Shown here: positions 25,398 through 34,028 of the stretch, piece after piece
Numbering within the stretch: the stretch's first letter is position 1
How the letters are laid out: each line of letters opens with the position of its first letter
NCBI RefSeq assembly: GCF_004535825.1
Contig: NZ_SGVY01000031.1
Location: 1 to 44,410 of the forward strand
Length of the DNA: 44,410 nucleotides
Direction: 5' to 3'
Source of the DNA: Segatella hominis
GTDB taxonomy: Bacteria; Bacteroidota; Bacteroidia; Bacteroidales; Bacteroidaceae
Made by a program: the position numbers and the translations under genes
The notes under the pieces: model-generated
Told to the model about the DNA's origin: nothing
Databases searched by the model: none
Seen by the model: only the letters and a program-made list of their open reading frames with translations

Positions 25398-27218
25398 ATG
25401 AAGATAGAAAACGAAATCATCAGCTCAGTAATCGCTGCGGTGAAAGAGCTTTATGGTCAGGACGTGCCAGAGAAAATGGTAGCCCTGCAGAAGACCAAGA
25501 GTAATTTCGAAGGTAACCTTACCCTCGTCGTATTCCCATTCCTCAAGATATCTAAGAAGAAACCTGAGGATACTGCACAGGAAATCGGTGAGTACTTGAA
25601 GAAAAACTGCGCTCATGTTATCGCAGACTTCAATGTGGTAAAAGGTTTCCTCAACCTTTCTATCGCTCCTGCCGCTTGGGTAGGACTCCTCAACACCATC
25701 AACGCTGACCCTAAGTTCGGTGAGAAGCCAGTTACAGAGAACAGCCCACTCGTCATGATCGAGTACTCTTCTCCTAACACCAACAAGCCTCTCCACCTCG
25801 GTCACGTGCGCAACAACCTCCTCGGCTGGTCTTTGGCTCAGATCATGGAGGCCAACGGCAATAAAGTGATCAAGACCAACATCGTCAACGACCGTGGTAT
25901 TCACATCTGTAAGTCAATGCTCGCTTGGCTCAAGTGGGGCAATGGCGAAACTCCTGAGACTTCCGGCAAGAAGGGCGACCACCTCATCGGCGACTACTAT
26001 GTAGCTTTCGACAAGCACTACCGTGAGGAAATCGCAGAGCTCAAGGCTCAGTACCTGAAGGAGGGCATGAACGAAGAAGCTGCCACAGAAAAAGCTAAGG
26101 CAGAGGCTCCGCTGATCAAGGAGGCTCACGAAATGCTCGTCAAGTGGGAGAACAACGACCCTGAGGTTCGTGCACTCTGGCAGAAGATGAACAGCTGGGT
26201 TTACGCTGGCTTCGACGAGACTTACAAGATGATGGGTGTAAGTTTCGACAAGATATATTATGAGTCAAATACTTACCTCGAAGGTAAGAAGAAAGTAGAG
26301 GAAGGCTTGGAAAAGGGTCTCTTCTTCCGCAAGGACGATAACTCTGTGTGGGCAGACCTCACCAACGAGGGTCTCGACCAGAAGCTCCTACTCCGTTCTG
26401 ACGGCACTTCTGTCTATATGACTCAGGACATCGGTACTGCCGATCTCCGTTTCAAGGACTTCCCTATCGACAAGATGATCTACGTAGTAGGTAATGAGCA
26501 GAACTACCACTTCCAGGTACTCTCTATCCTGCTCGACCGCCTCGGCTTCAAGTGGGGTAAGGACTTGGTTCACTTCTCTTACGGAATGGTAGAGTTGCCT
26601 AATGGTAAGATGAAGAGCCGCGAAGGAACCGTAGTAGATGCCGATGACCTGATGGCAGAGATGATCAAGGATGCTCGCCAGACAAGCGATGAATTAGGCA
26701 AGTTCAAGGACATGAGCGAGGAAGAGCGCCAGGAGATTTCACGCATCGTGGGTCTCGGAGCGCTGAAGTACTTCATCCTCAAGGTAGATGCTCGCAAGAA
26801 CATGCTCTTCAATCCAGAAGAGAGTATCGACTTCAACGGCAACACAGGTCCTTTCATCCAATATACCTACGCTCGTATCCGCAGCATCATGCGCAAGGCT
26901 GCTGCCGAGGGCATCGAGATTCCTGCAGAGTTGGGCGCAGATGCTCCAATCAACGAGAAGGAAATCGACCTCATCCAGAAGATGAACGACTTCGCTTCTG
27001 CCGTAGCCGATGCAGGCAACAACTACAACCCTGGAGGTATTGCCAACTACTGCTACGAGTTGACCAAGGAGTTCAACCAGTTCTATCACGACTACAGCAT
27101 CCTGAATGCTGAGAGCGAGGCAGAGAAGATCACTCGTCTGGTTCTTGCAGCCAATGTCGCTAAGATCTTGAAGAACGGTATGGCCCTTCTCGGCATCGAG
27201 GTTCCAGAAAGAATGTAA
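25398..27218 (+). CDS. argS: Arginyl-tRNA synthetase
   Basis: 606 residues, a class I synthetase of the usual length. An N-terminal Add1-like domain (1-110) precedes SSPNTNKPLHLGHVRNN with the HIGH-type HLGH at 133-136; KMKSR at 404-408 is the KMSKS-type loop; the C-terminal anticodon-binding domain follows (FIQYTYARIRSIMRKA onward). It charges tRNA-Arg with arginine in the cytosol. Codon use is visibly more biased (CTC, AAG, CGT) than in the polyketide genes, in keeping with high expression. Confidence 0.97.
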   Translation: MKIENEIISSVIAAVKELYGQDVPEKMVALQKTKSNFEGNLTLVVFPFLKISKKKPEDTAQEIGEYLKKNCAHVIADFNVVKGFLNLSIAPAAWVGLLNTINADPKFGEKPVTENSPLVMIEYSSPNTNKPLHLGHVRNNLLGWSLAQIMEANGNKVIKTNIVNDRGIHICKSMLAWLKWGNGETPETSGKKGDHLIGDYYVAFDKHYREEIAELKAQYLKEGMNEEAATEKAKAEAPLIKEAHEMLVKWENNDPEVRALWQKMNSWVYAGFDETYKMMGVSFDKIYYESNTYLEGKKKVEEGLEKGLFFRKDDNSVWADLTNEGLDQKLLLRSDGTSVYMTQDIGTADLRFKDFPIDKMIYVVGNEQNYHFQVLSILLDRLGFKWGKDLVHFSYGMVELPNGKMKSREGTVVDADDLMAEMIKDARQTSDELGKFKDMSEEERQEISRIVGLGALKYFILKVDARKNMLFNPEESIDFNGNTGPFIQYTYARIRSIMRKAAAEGIEIPAELGADAPINEKEIDLIQKMNDFASAVADAGNNYNPGGIANYCYELTKEFNQFYHDYSILNAESEAEKITRLVLAANVAKILKNGMALLGIEVPERM

Positions 27219-27325
27219 TGATCCTAATGTAGGGGGTTTATTATTATGTAAGAATTCTCTATAAGAAAGGAAATTCAAGATATAATAACCTACAATTTAA
27301 TAAGAATATTGACTATTGACAAATA

Positions 27326-27374
27326 ATGAGCATCGTCCCAACATTAAGATTGGGACATGCTCATTTACTTTTTT
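27326..27374 (+). terminator. Terminator after argS
   Basis: ATGAGCAT-c-GTCCCAA (27326-27341) pairs with TTGGGACATGCTCAT (27350-27364) with one bulge, followed by a T-rich tract (27365-27374). It covers an ATG at 27357, which is why a later start is chosen for the next gene. Confidence 0.8.
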
Positions 27375-27398
27375 AACCCCAACAGAAATAATAGAAAT

Positions 27399-27869
27399 AT
27401 GAGTAATATGCCTGTGAATCCTCCATCATGGAGAAACGATACCGTTTTACCATTGCCCAATGAAGTAATGGCAAATGCCTGGGCTGTAGATGCAGCCTGT
27501 TCCGGCAATCCTGGTCCGATGGAATACCAATGCATAGACCTGCAGACGGGAGCACAGGTTTTCCACTACGGTCCACTTCACGGCACCAATAATATCGGCG
27601 AGTTCCTCGCCATAGTCCACGCCCTTGCCCTGATGGAGCAAAGGGGGATTACTGACAAGGTAATCTACAGCGACAGCGTGAATGCCCAGCTGTGGGTAAA
27701 AAAGAAACAATGCAAGACCAAGTTGGAGCATACTCCCCAGACCGCGCAGCTCCATCAGATCATAGCCCGCGCAGAGAACTGGCTCCGCACCCATCAAGTT
27801 ACCATCCCTATTTTGAAATGGGATACCAAGACTTGGGGTGAAATCCCAGCCGACTTCGGAAGGAAATAA
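27399..27869 (+). CDS. RNase H-like protein (156 aa)
   Basis: A ribonuclease H fold domain. WAVDAACSGNPG gives Asp31, NNIGEFLAIVHAL Glu68, VIYSDSVNA Asp92 and EIPADFGRK Asp152, so the four metal-binding acidic residues are present. The enzyme would cleave RNA in RNA-DNA hybrids. The start at 27399 (MSNMPVNPP) is used because the longer frame begins inside the argS terminator. No N-terminal hybrid-binding domain. Monocistronic. Confidence 0.85.
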   Translation: MSNMPVNPPSWRNDTVLPLPNEVMANAWAVDAACSGNPGPMEYQCIDLQTGAQVFHYGPLHGTNNIGEFLAIVHALALMEQRGITDKVIYSDSVNAQLWVKKKQCKTKLEHTPQTAQLHQIIARAENWLRTHQVTIPILKWDTKTWGEIPADFGRK

Positions 27870-27901
27870 TAGAAAACTTCCCCTTACAAGTTTCCTTTTC
27901 T

Positions 27902-27952
27902 AAAAAAATGGTCATGAAAATTATCCTATTACTATAGGTAACTTTCATGACC
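27902..27952 (-). terminator. Terminator of the glpT-like gene
   Basis: GGTCATGAAA (27910-27919) pairs with TTTCATGACC (27943-27952), with an inner CCTAT/ATAGG pair. Read on the minus strand the hairpin is followed by seven T, so it ends the transporter gene. It may also help stop transcription from the RNase H gene. Confidence 0.75.
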
Positions 27953-27962
27953 CTAAAAAACT

Positions 27963-29312
27963 TTAAACACTTGTCTTTTTTGGTTTGGCTTTCCAAACTA
28001 TACTTGTCATGAGAACAGACATTAAAGCTGCACCTATCCAGAAATAATTGATATAGGTGAAGTCGTAACAATCCACTCCATTCACAATCTGCTTATTACC
28101 CTCTATGAGTAAACCGCTCATGATATCTTGAATACCAGCACCAACATAACTTGCGACACCAACAACACCAAGAGCTGCACCAGAAGCATTCTTAGGAGCA
28201 ATATCCACAGCCATCAAACCGCCAAGGAAGCAGAGCAATACACCGATACTCAAACCGAAGAGAATCATAGCAGTAACATCTATCCAAAGCTGATGACCAG
28301 GAACCAGAAGGAACAGACAAAGAGCTAAAGCATTCAACAATCCGAAGATAACTGCAGGCAAATAGCGGTTGCCCTTAAATACCTTATCAGATAACAAACC
28401 AGATGTCACAGTACCAACAATACCGAGAACAGAGTTGATAGAAATGATAAAACTTGCATCAATGGTAGAGTAACCCTTCTCATTTTCCAGATAGAAAATA
28501 CCCCAGCTATTTACCGCATAACGGCTAATATACATGAAGGCACTACTCAAAGCCAAGACCCAGATCAAAGGATTCTTCAGCACAGCTTTCTGTGCCTTAT
28601 TATAAGAAGCCGTATCCTGCTGCTTTTTCTCTATCACCTGTGCACCAGGGAGCGAAACACCCTTGCTGGCAGGAGTATCGTGGAAGAACGTCAGCAACAG
28701 TACCACACCGGCAATACCCACTACAGCAGCACCAATAAAACCATATTGCCATCCAAATGCACTTACAATAGAAGCCACAAAGATGAACGTCATAGCCTCA
28801 CCAATATTATGGCTGGCACTCCAAAAGCCGTAGAACGTGCCTCGGTTCTTATCAGTAAACCATCTGGAAAGACCTACCACGCAAGAAGCAGCACCCATAG
28901 ACTGGAACCAACCGCTCAATCCCCATAATACGGCGAAAAGTATAAAGGAATGGGTAAAGCCCAAAATCAAGTTGACCAAAGCCGTAACCAACAGACCTGT
29001 TGACATCAATCGCTTGATGTTGCTTCTGTCAGCAAGAAAACCATTGGTAAACTTACCGATAGCATAAGTGAAGAAGAGAACAGAACCGATAATACCCAAC
29101 TCTGTCTCTGAGAAAACACCATTATCCACAATTGGCTTTTTGATTACATTCAAGCTCAATCGGCAAACATAGTAAGTACCATAACCGATAGTAGCAGAAA
29201 GGAAAGTTGCCCATTGCAATCTCTTGAGTTTCTTGGCACTTTCCTCCTCACTCATGTTTTCACATGCTACTGGTTCGGAAACTTTATAAAAATCAATTAT
29301 TTTCTTAAACAT
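27963..29312 (-). CDS. glpT: GlpT/UhpT-type organophosphate:phosphate antiporter
   Basis: 449 residues with twelve hydrophobic segments, of the OPA branch of the major facilitator superfamily. YGTYYVCRLSLNVIKKP near the N-terminus and GFLADRSNIKRLM after TM2-3 are family marks, as is GWFQSMGAASCVVGLSRWF. The likely substrate is glycerol-3-phosphate in exchange for phosphate, because two glycerophosphodiesterase genes lie just upstream on the same strand; sugar phosphates are the alternative. A 355-bp gap separates it from them. I could not find a clear promoter in that gap. Confidence 0.8.
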   Translation of the reverse strand: MFKKIIDFYKVSEPVACENMSEEESAKKLKRLQWATFLSATIGYGTYYVCRLSLNVIKKPIVDNGVFSETELGIIGSVLFFTYAIGKFTNGFLADRSNIKRLMSTGLLVTALVNLILGFTHSFILFAVLWGLSGWFQSMGAASCVVGLSRWFTDKNRGTFYGFWSASHNIGEAMTFIFVASIVSAFGWQYGFIGAAVVGIAGVVLLLTFFHDTPASKGVSLPGAQVIEKKQQDTASYNKAQKAVLKNPLIWVLALSSAFMYISRYAVNSWGIFYLENEKGYSTIDASFIISINSVLGIVGTVTSGLLSDKVFKGNRYLPAVIFGLLNALALCLFLLVPGHQLWIDVTAMILFGLSIGVLLCFLGGLMAVDIAPKNASGAALGVVGVASYVGAGIQDIMSGLLIEGNKQIVNGVDCYDFTYINYFWIGAALMSVLMTSIVWKAKPKKTSV

Positions 29313-29667
29313 ATTTTTTAGTTATTATAAATGAGAGATGAGTCCACTTGAAAAAGTCAGAGCACTATCAAATTGAAACTTAAATAGGTGATAAGAAGAT
29401 GAAAACAATACGTTATTTGCCTACTTGCACACTTTTAAAAGTTCAAAATTGAAAAGCTTTGTTCTTTTGCTTACGGACTGTAACTAAAATTTGTTAATTA
29501 AAATTTTCAAGCCACTTTTTCAAGTTGGCTCAGAGATTGAATTCCAATACATATCCAAGAAAGCAACATGAGTCAGAGTTTTTTAAGTTGTGCATGACTT
29601 ACCACCGTAAGCATGCACAACTATCCTAACACAATCAACTATTTGAAATATATAATGAAACCTAAAA
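29313..29667. other. Gap between glpT-like gene and phosphodiesterase 2
   Basis: No functional gene. The part at 29588-29647 is the relic of a third phosphodiesterase signal sequence (listed separately). I see no TAnnTTTG box on the minus strand, so the transporter may be read through from the operon upstream or use a degenerate promoter. Confidence 0.5.
29588..29647 (-). pseudogene. Relic of a third phosphodiesterase gene (signal-peptide part only)
   Basis: Read on the minus strand from 29647, the sequence gives FK*LIVLG*LCMLTVVSHAQ, where * is a stop. The signal peptide of the adjacent intact gene reads FRRFIVLGWLCILTAVSYAQ, so 13 of 20 positions match and the DNA aligns without gaps. The start codon is lost and two stops are present (Trp TGG became TAG). 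It begins about 20 bp after the stop of phosphodiesterase 2, nearly the spacing between copies 1 and 2. No later part of the gene is recognisable. Confidence 0.8.
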
Positions 29668-30567
29668 CTACTTGTGAAGATTCTTCACTCTCAAATATTC
29701 GAGAAGCAACGCAGGACGGTCAGTTTGGATAAGTTTGAAACCTTGTTGAACAAGCCATCCCCAGCTCTCATCCGGCTGGCGAAGCTCTACGGCTCTATCA
29801 TCATCATGTCCCGCATTCTGCGCTGGCCACAAGGCGTTGACAAACACCTGGATGCCATTGTCTCTTAGCTTTTTCACAAGACGTAAAACCTGTTCATCTA
29901 CCAGAGAGAACCTGACCTCGAAAGCCAAAGGCTTCACATTCTGCAGATAACTGTCTATAATACTTTCTGCATCAGCCCGGCACAAATCAGCCTTAGGCAT
30001 GAATATTACTTTATCCAGAATATTGCCATGTTGCTCTTTTACGGTCTGGTAAGGCAACCTTTCCTTGACCACACATTGATTAGCAGTACCCGTTTCTTCA
30101 AGAATCTTTTGCACATCTTCAAAATACTCGTACCCTTTATCCACATTCACAAGAATCTTTCCCTTGCAAAGTAGCATAGTTTCCCTAAGTGTAGGAATCT
30201 GATGACGGGTACGGCAGCCTGCACCATTTTTCAAACGAAGTTTTTTGAGTTCTGCCAGCGTATAATCTTCAGGTTTTCCTGTACCATTGGTTGTACGATC
30301 TAAAGTTCCGTCATGCATCAAGATAAGTTCTCCGTCTTTCGTCTTTTTCAAATCCAATTCAACCATATCAACTCCCATGTCAATACAATTTTGGAATGCC
30401 TGGAGTGAGTTTTCTGGAGCATTGCGCCAGTCACCACGATGAGAAACGACCAAAACAGACTGCTGAGCAGGAGCCGCTAAATCTGAAAGGATTTCGTCGA
30501 GTCGTTGTGCATAACTTACCGCTGTAAGTATGCACAACCAGCCTAAAACAATAAACCTTCTGAACAT
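29668..30567 (-). CDS. Periplasmic glycerophosphodiester phosphodiesterase 2
   Basis: 299 residues with a Sec signal peptide (MFRRFIVLGWLCILTAVSYA, cut before QRL). The GDPD core shows HRGDWRNAPENS with His43 and Arg44, ELDL with Glu70 and Asp72, and MHD with His85, the catalytic His pair and metal ligands of this family. It hydrolyses glycerophosphodiesters to glycerol-3-phosphate and an alcohol, probably in the periplasm. It is the tandem paralogue of the next gene upstream with identical length and motif positions. Confidence 0.92.
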   Translation of the reverse strand: MFRRFIVLGWLCILTAVSYAQRLDEILSDLAAPAQQSVLVVSHRGDWRNAPENSLQAFQNCIDMGVDMVELDLKKTKDGELILMHDGTLDRTTNGTGKPEDYTLAELKKLRLKNGAGCRTRHQIPTLRETMLLCKGKILVNVDKGYEYFEDVQKILEETGTANQCVVKERLPYQTVKEQHGNILDKVIFMPKADLCRADAESIIDSYLQNVKPLAFEVRFSLVDEQVLRLVKKLRDNGIQVFVNALWPAQNAGHDDDRAVELRQPDESWGWLVQQGFKLIQTDRPALLLEYLRVKNLHK

Positions 30568-30589
30568 AGAAGCGTGAAGTTTTTACGTT

Positions 30590-31489
30590 TTACTTGTGAA
30601 GTTTCTTAGCTCTCAAATATTCGAGAAGCAATGCAGGGCGGTCTGTCTGGATAAGCTTAGCACCTTGACCGACAATCCATCCCCAGCTTTCTTCTGGCTG
30701 CTTGAGTTCAACAGCACGATCATCATCATGACCACCACAAAGCTCAGGCCAGAGCGTATTGATGAAAACTCTTGCGCCACTATCACGAACCTTCTTGATC
30801 AGGCGGCGAGTGTTGGCATCATCAGTTTTGAAAACCAACTCATAAGCCTTTGGCTTCATGTTCTTGATATAACCGTCAATCACCTCTTCAGCACCAGGCT
30901 TACCAAGGTTTACTACAGGCATGAAAATCATTTTATCAAGAACATCACCATGCTCAGCTTTTACTACCTCGTAAGGAAGTTCTGCCTTGATTATACACTG
31001 GTCAACAGTACCAGTTTCCTTCAAAACCTTCATTGCATCATCGAAGTAATCGTACCCCTTATCCACATTCACCATGATTTTACCCTTGCAGAGTTCCATC
31101 ACCTCACGGAATGTAGGAATATGATGACGAGTCTTGCAACCAACGCCATTCTTCAAGCGAAGAGATTTCAAAGAATCAAGCGTAAAATTCTCTGGAAAGC
31201 CCTTTCCGTTCATGGTACGGTCAATCTTCTTATCGTGCATCAAGACCAGAACGCCATCCTTGGTTTTCTTCAAGTCCAACTCAACCATATCAACACCCAT
31301 ATCGATGCAGTTTTGGAAAGCCTGAACAGAATTTTCAGGAGCATTACGCCAGTCTCCACGATGAGAAACAACCATAACATTTTCCTTAGCAGGCTTATTG
31401 AAATTCTTAAGAATCTCTTTTAAATTGCTTTGTGCAAAGCTCACCGAAGTGAGCATGCACAACATTGATAAAACAAATATCTTTTTCAT
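30590..31489 (-). CDS. Periplasmic glycerophosphodiester phosphodiesterase 1
   Basis: 299 residues, same domain layout as its tandem copy: signal peptide MKKIFVLSMLCMLTSVSFA, then His43/Arg44 in HRGDWRNAPENS, Glu70/Asp72 in ELDL, His85 in MHD. The two enzymes are highly similar along the full length, so the duplication is fairly recent, yet they differ in loops such as KAELPYEVVKAEHGDVL versus KERLPYQTVKEQHGNIL. The stop of the MBL-fold gene is only 3 bp upstream, so it belongs to the SusCD operon. The signal-peptide codons form a hairpin also kept in copy 2. Confidence 0.92.
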   Translation of the reverse strand: MKKIFVLSMLCMLTSVSFAQSNLKEILKNFNKPAKENVMVVSHRGDWRNAPENSVQAFQNCIDMGVDMVELDLKKTKDGVLVLMHDKKIDRTMNGKGFPENFTLDSLKSLRLKNGVGCKTRHHIPTFREVMELCKGKIMVNVDKGYDYFDDAMKVLKETGTVDQCIIKAELPYEVVKAEHGDVLDKMIFMPVVNLGKPGAEEVIDGYIKNMKPKAYELVFKTDDANTRRLIKKVRDSGARVFINTLWPELCGGHDDDRAVELKQPEESWGWIVGQGAKLIQTDRPALLLEYLRAKKLHK

Positions 31490-31491
31490 TT

Positions 31492-32541
31492 TTAATTCAA
31501 TTTACCATCTTTCCAAACTAATTTTTCTCCCCAGAAAGGAACAAAAGAGTTCTCGCAATTAAGTCTTGCAGCTCTTTCTAAGGCAGAATTCAAGCTCCAT
31601 CTTGACTCTTCCTCGCTAACGTGAGAAAGTTCAAGAATGTGTGAGAGTAATACATAATCAGGTTTAGTCTGACCTGCACCAGTACCAATGATATTGTTCT
31701 CGGTAAGCGCATTAGGAGCATAACGAGGAATCAAAACATTTACATGTGGCAAAATGTTTGTGTACTGAGCAGCCTTGAAGTTTGAGTCGCCAGTATGGAG
31801 CATTGTGAAATTGCCACTATCATCACCACATTCAAAAGTAAACACAGAAACGAAGTTTGATAAGCCAGAATTATTATGGTCAGTAATTGACACATGAATC
31901 TTGATGTTATTAAACTGATAATCAGTATTTACCTTAGATGTAAATCCACCAGTTACCCAGTTTGAGTAAACAGGCTTACCAGCTTTCAACATTGCATCTA
32001 TAAGATTTGTGTTGTAGTGATCTTTATGCTTGTGAGTTACACAGAGGAAATCCAAGTAAGGCTCCAATTTCTCGGCCCAACGATGGTTGATATCAATACC
32101 AAAGCAAGTGGTTGGAGTCTTTACGACGTAACCCATATTGTAGAGTTGCCAGATGCAAGTAGTACCATTTTCAACAGTAGTAGTCTTAATCGCATCAATA
32201 ACATGATCTAAAGACAAACGATAAAGAGCCAACATCGGATCATACTTTTCTCTCATTTCTGCAGACTGGTCCAATGCTGTAATATAGCTTTCAAAGAAAT
32301 CTGAAGGACAATCATCTGCCATCTTCTGGATTTTATTAAAAACTTCAGTTCTTTCAGCATTAAGAGGTTGCTGCTGCAATGGAGTTGTTGCCCACAAAGC
32401 TTCTGCAACTTCTTTAGCAGCCTTCATGTCGGTAGTTTCGCCTACCTCGATAGGCTGCGCATAAGTCATTCCATCTTCGTCATTTCCACATGAAAACAGG
32501 ACGCAAGAGAATAATGCGATGAATAAATATATTTTTTTCAT
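31492..32541 (-). CDS. Metallo-beta-lactamase-fold lipoprotein
   Basis: 349 residues. The lipobox LFSC puts the lipid on Cys18, so the protein is membrane anchored, perhaps surface exposed. CVTHKHKDHYN contains HxHxDH (His170, His172, Asp174, His175), the metal-binding motif of MBL-fold hydrolases, and FTMLHTGDSNFK is the later His/Asp motif; LLSHILELSH may give the last ligand. A UlaG-like or phosphodiesterase-like hydrolase is plausible. Residues 30-130 form a helical N-terminal extension that I cannot assign. Its place between SusD-type genes and the phosphodiesterases suggests processing of the imported substrate. Confidence 0.8.
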   Translation of the reverse strand: MKKIYLFIALFSCVLFSCGNDEDGMTYAQPIEVGETTDMKAAKEVAEALWATTPLQQQPLNAERTEVFNKIQKMADDCPSDFFESYITALDQSAEMREKYDPMLALYRLSLDHVIDAIKTTTVENGTTCIWQLYNMGYVVKTPTTCFGIDINHRWAEKLEPYLDFLCVTHKHKDHYNTNLIDAMLKAGKPVYSNWVTGGFTSKVNTDYQFNNIKIHVSITDHNNSGLSNFVSVFTFECGDDSGNFTMLHTGDSNFKAAQYTNILPHVNVLIPRYAPNALTENNIIGTGAGQTKPDYVLLSHILELSHVSEEESRWSLNSALERAARLNCENSFVPFWGEKLVWKDGKLN

Positions 32542-32553
32542 ACTGATTCAATA

Positions 32554-34014
32554 TTAATATTGGTTTGTACCATGAATATTTCCACCTCTGCAGCTCCATG
32601 TTGATTTCTCTGGACCTGCAAAGATCTTGATTGCTGCAACATTACCACCGATATAAGACACATAGAGAATCTGATTCTCACCGATAGTCATACCTGACAT
32701 AATCTTGGCATTATTATCTGTACCTTCTGAATCCATGTGCCAAAGTTCCTCACCATTTGAACTGTCAACCGCATAGATGCGACCGGCTCCACTACCGAAA
32801 TAGACAGTACCCTTATCGTCAAGAACAGGGAAACAATAAGTAGGAGCTGCTTCAATTGTAAACTTCCATTTCAGTTGTCCCGCCTTATCAACAGCATAAA
32901 GCGCCTTACCACCCTTATCAGTGAAGTAGATATTACCGCTCTTGTCAACAATAGGAGCATAAATATCGCCCGCAGCTTCAACACTCCACTTAGTAGAACC
33001 ATCAGATGTGTTCAATGCCAACAAACCAGCACCGCCAATCTGTGCAGCATAAAGGGTCTCCCCATCCAAAGCGAAGGAACCAATTTCTGTAACTTTACCA
33101 GCAACCTTCCAAAGCTGAGTACCATCTGCCTTGAAACCGTAAATAGCAGAACGTGTACCCGCATAGATATTACCATTTTTGTCAATAGCAACAGCACCTG
33201 CCTTATTCTTTGTACCTGTCAGTTTTACATTCCAATTCTTTACACCAGTTGCAGTATTGATAGAATGAAGAACATTGTCGCCATCAAGTACATATACTGT
33301 TTGTCCGTCAGCAGTTACTGCAGGGAAGCAATCCAGGTTCTTGTTAGCAGCACCAGTTGCATAAGTCCATTTCTGTGAACCATCGCTATTGATAGCATAC
33401 AAGGTTGCATTGCGAGCACCCTGATACAAAGTTCCATCTTTGCCAACAGCAACACCACCACCATAGGTTGTCTTAGGAATAGCAGCAGTCCATTTCACTG
33501 CACCAGTCATTGCATCAAAAGCAGTTACATCACCAGTTGCACCAGCTGAAGGCAAGTAGAAAGTATTTCCATCTAAAGAAAATACTGCATTTGCAGTCTT
33601 CACCATACCACCATTAGGCATGTCTGTTGACCAAACTTTGAAAGGCTCTGTATCAGAAACAGGTCTTGCCTTTGTTGTAGAAATCATAGAACGCTGGTTG
33701 CCATAGATGGCCTGGATGGTGATGGTATAAGTAACCTTGTTAACCAAACCTGTTATAGTATATGAGGTAGTCTTTGCATCCAACTCTGCAGAACCACCTT
33801 CGTATGTAGCAACTTCCGGTGTCCAATTGACCAAATAACCTGTTGGGTTGGCTCCCTGCATAGGAGCCCACTCCAACAATACTTTCTCATCCTGCGCCGT
33901 AGCGTTAAAGCTACTTACCTGACAAATGTCCCAACTTGCCTTTGGAAGATCATCGCTACAAGAAGCAAGAATTAAGACTGTCATTAATGACAGCAAATAT
34001 ATTATCTTTTTCAT
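32554..34014 (-). CDS. FN3 plus PQQ-like beta-propeller lipoprotein
   Basis: 486 residues. Lipobox LASC with Cys19; an FN3-like domain at about 30-115 (KVLLEWAPMQGANPTGYLVNW); then repeated blades of the PQQ/BamB type, each with a pattern like AVGKDGTLYQGARNATLYAI or DKNGNIYAGTRSAIYGF (about 135-480). No catalytic residues are evident, so a surface-exposed binding role next to SusD is likely, comparable to the accessory binding lipoproteins of PULs. The gene sits between SusD and the MBL-fold gene with 12-14 bp spacers. Confidence 0.85.
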   Translation of the reverse strand: MKKIIYLLSLMTVLILASCSDDLPKASWDICQVSSFNATAQDEKVLLEWAPMQGANPTGYLVNWTPEVATYEGGSAELDAKTTSYTITGLVNKVTYTITIQAIYGNQRSMISTTKARPVSDTEPFKVWSTDMPNGGMVKTANAVFSLDGNTFYLPSAGATGDVTAFDAMTGAVKWTAAIPKTTYGGGVAVGKDGTLYQGARNATLYAINSDGSQKWTYATGAANKNLDCFPAVTADGQTVYVLDGDNVLHSINTATGVKNWNVKLTGTKNKAGAVAIDKNGNIYAGTRSAIYGFKADGTQLWKVAGKVTEIGSFALDGETLYAAQIGGAGLLALNTSDGSTKWSVEAAGDIYAPIVDKSGNIYFTDKGGKALYAVDKAGQLKWKFTIEAAPTYCFPVLDDKGTVYFGSGAGRIYAVDSSNGEELWHMDSEGTDNNAKIMSGMTIGENQILYVSYIGGNVAAIKIFAGPEKSTWSCRGGNIHGTNQY

Positions 34015-34028
34015 GTTATAATCATTTA

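Noticed and set aside
27357-27398. Upstream in-frame start for the RNase H-like gene
   Set aside because: The ATG lies in the stem of the argS terminator; the start at 27399 is more consistent.
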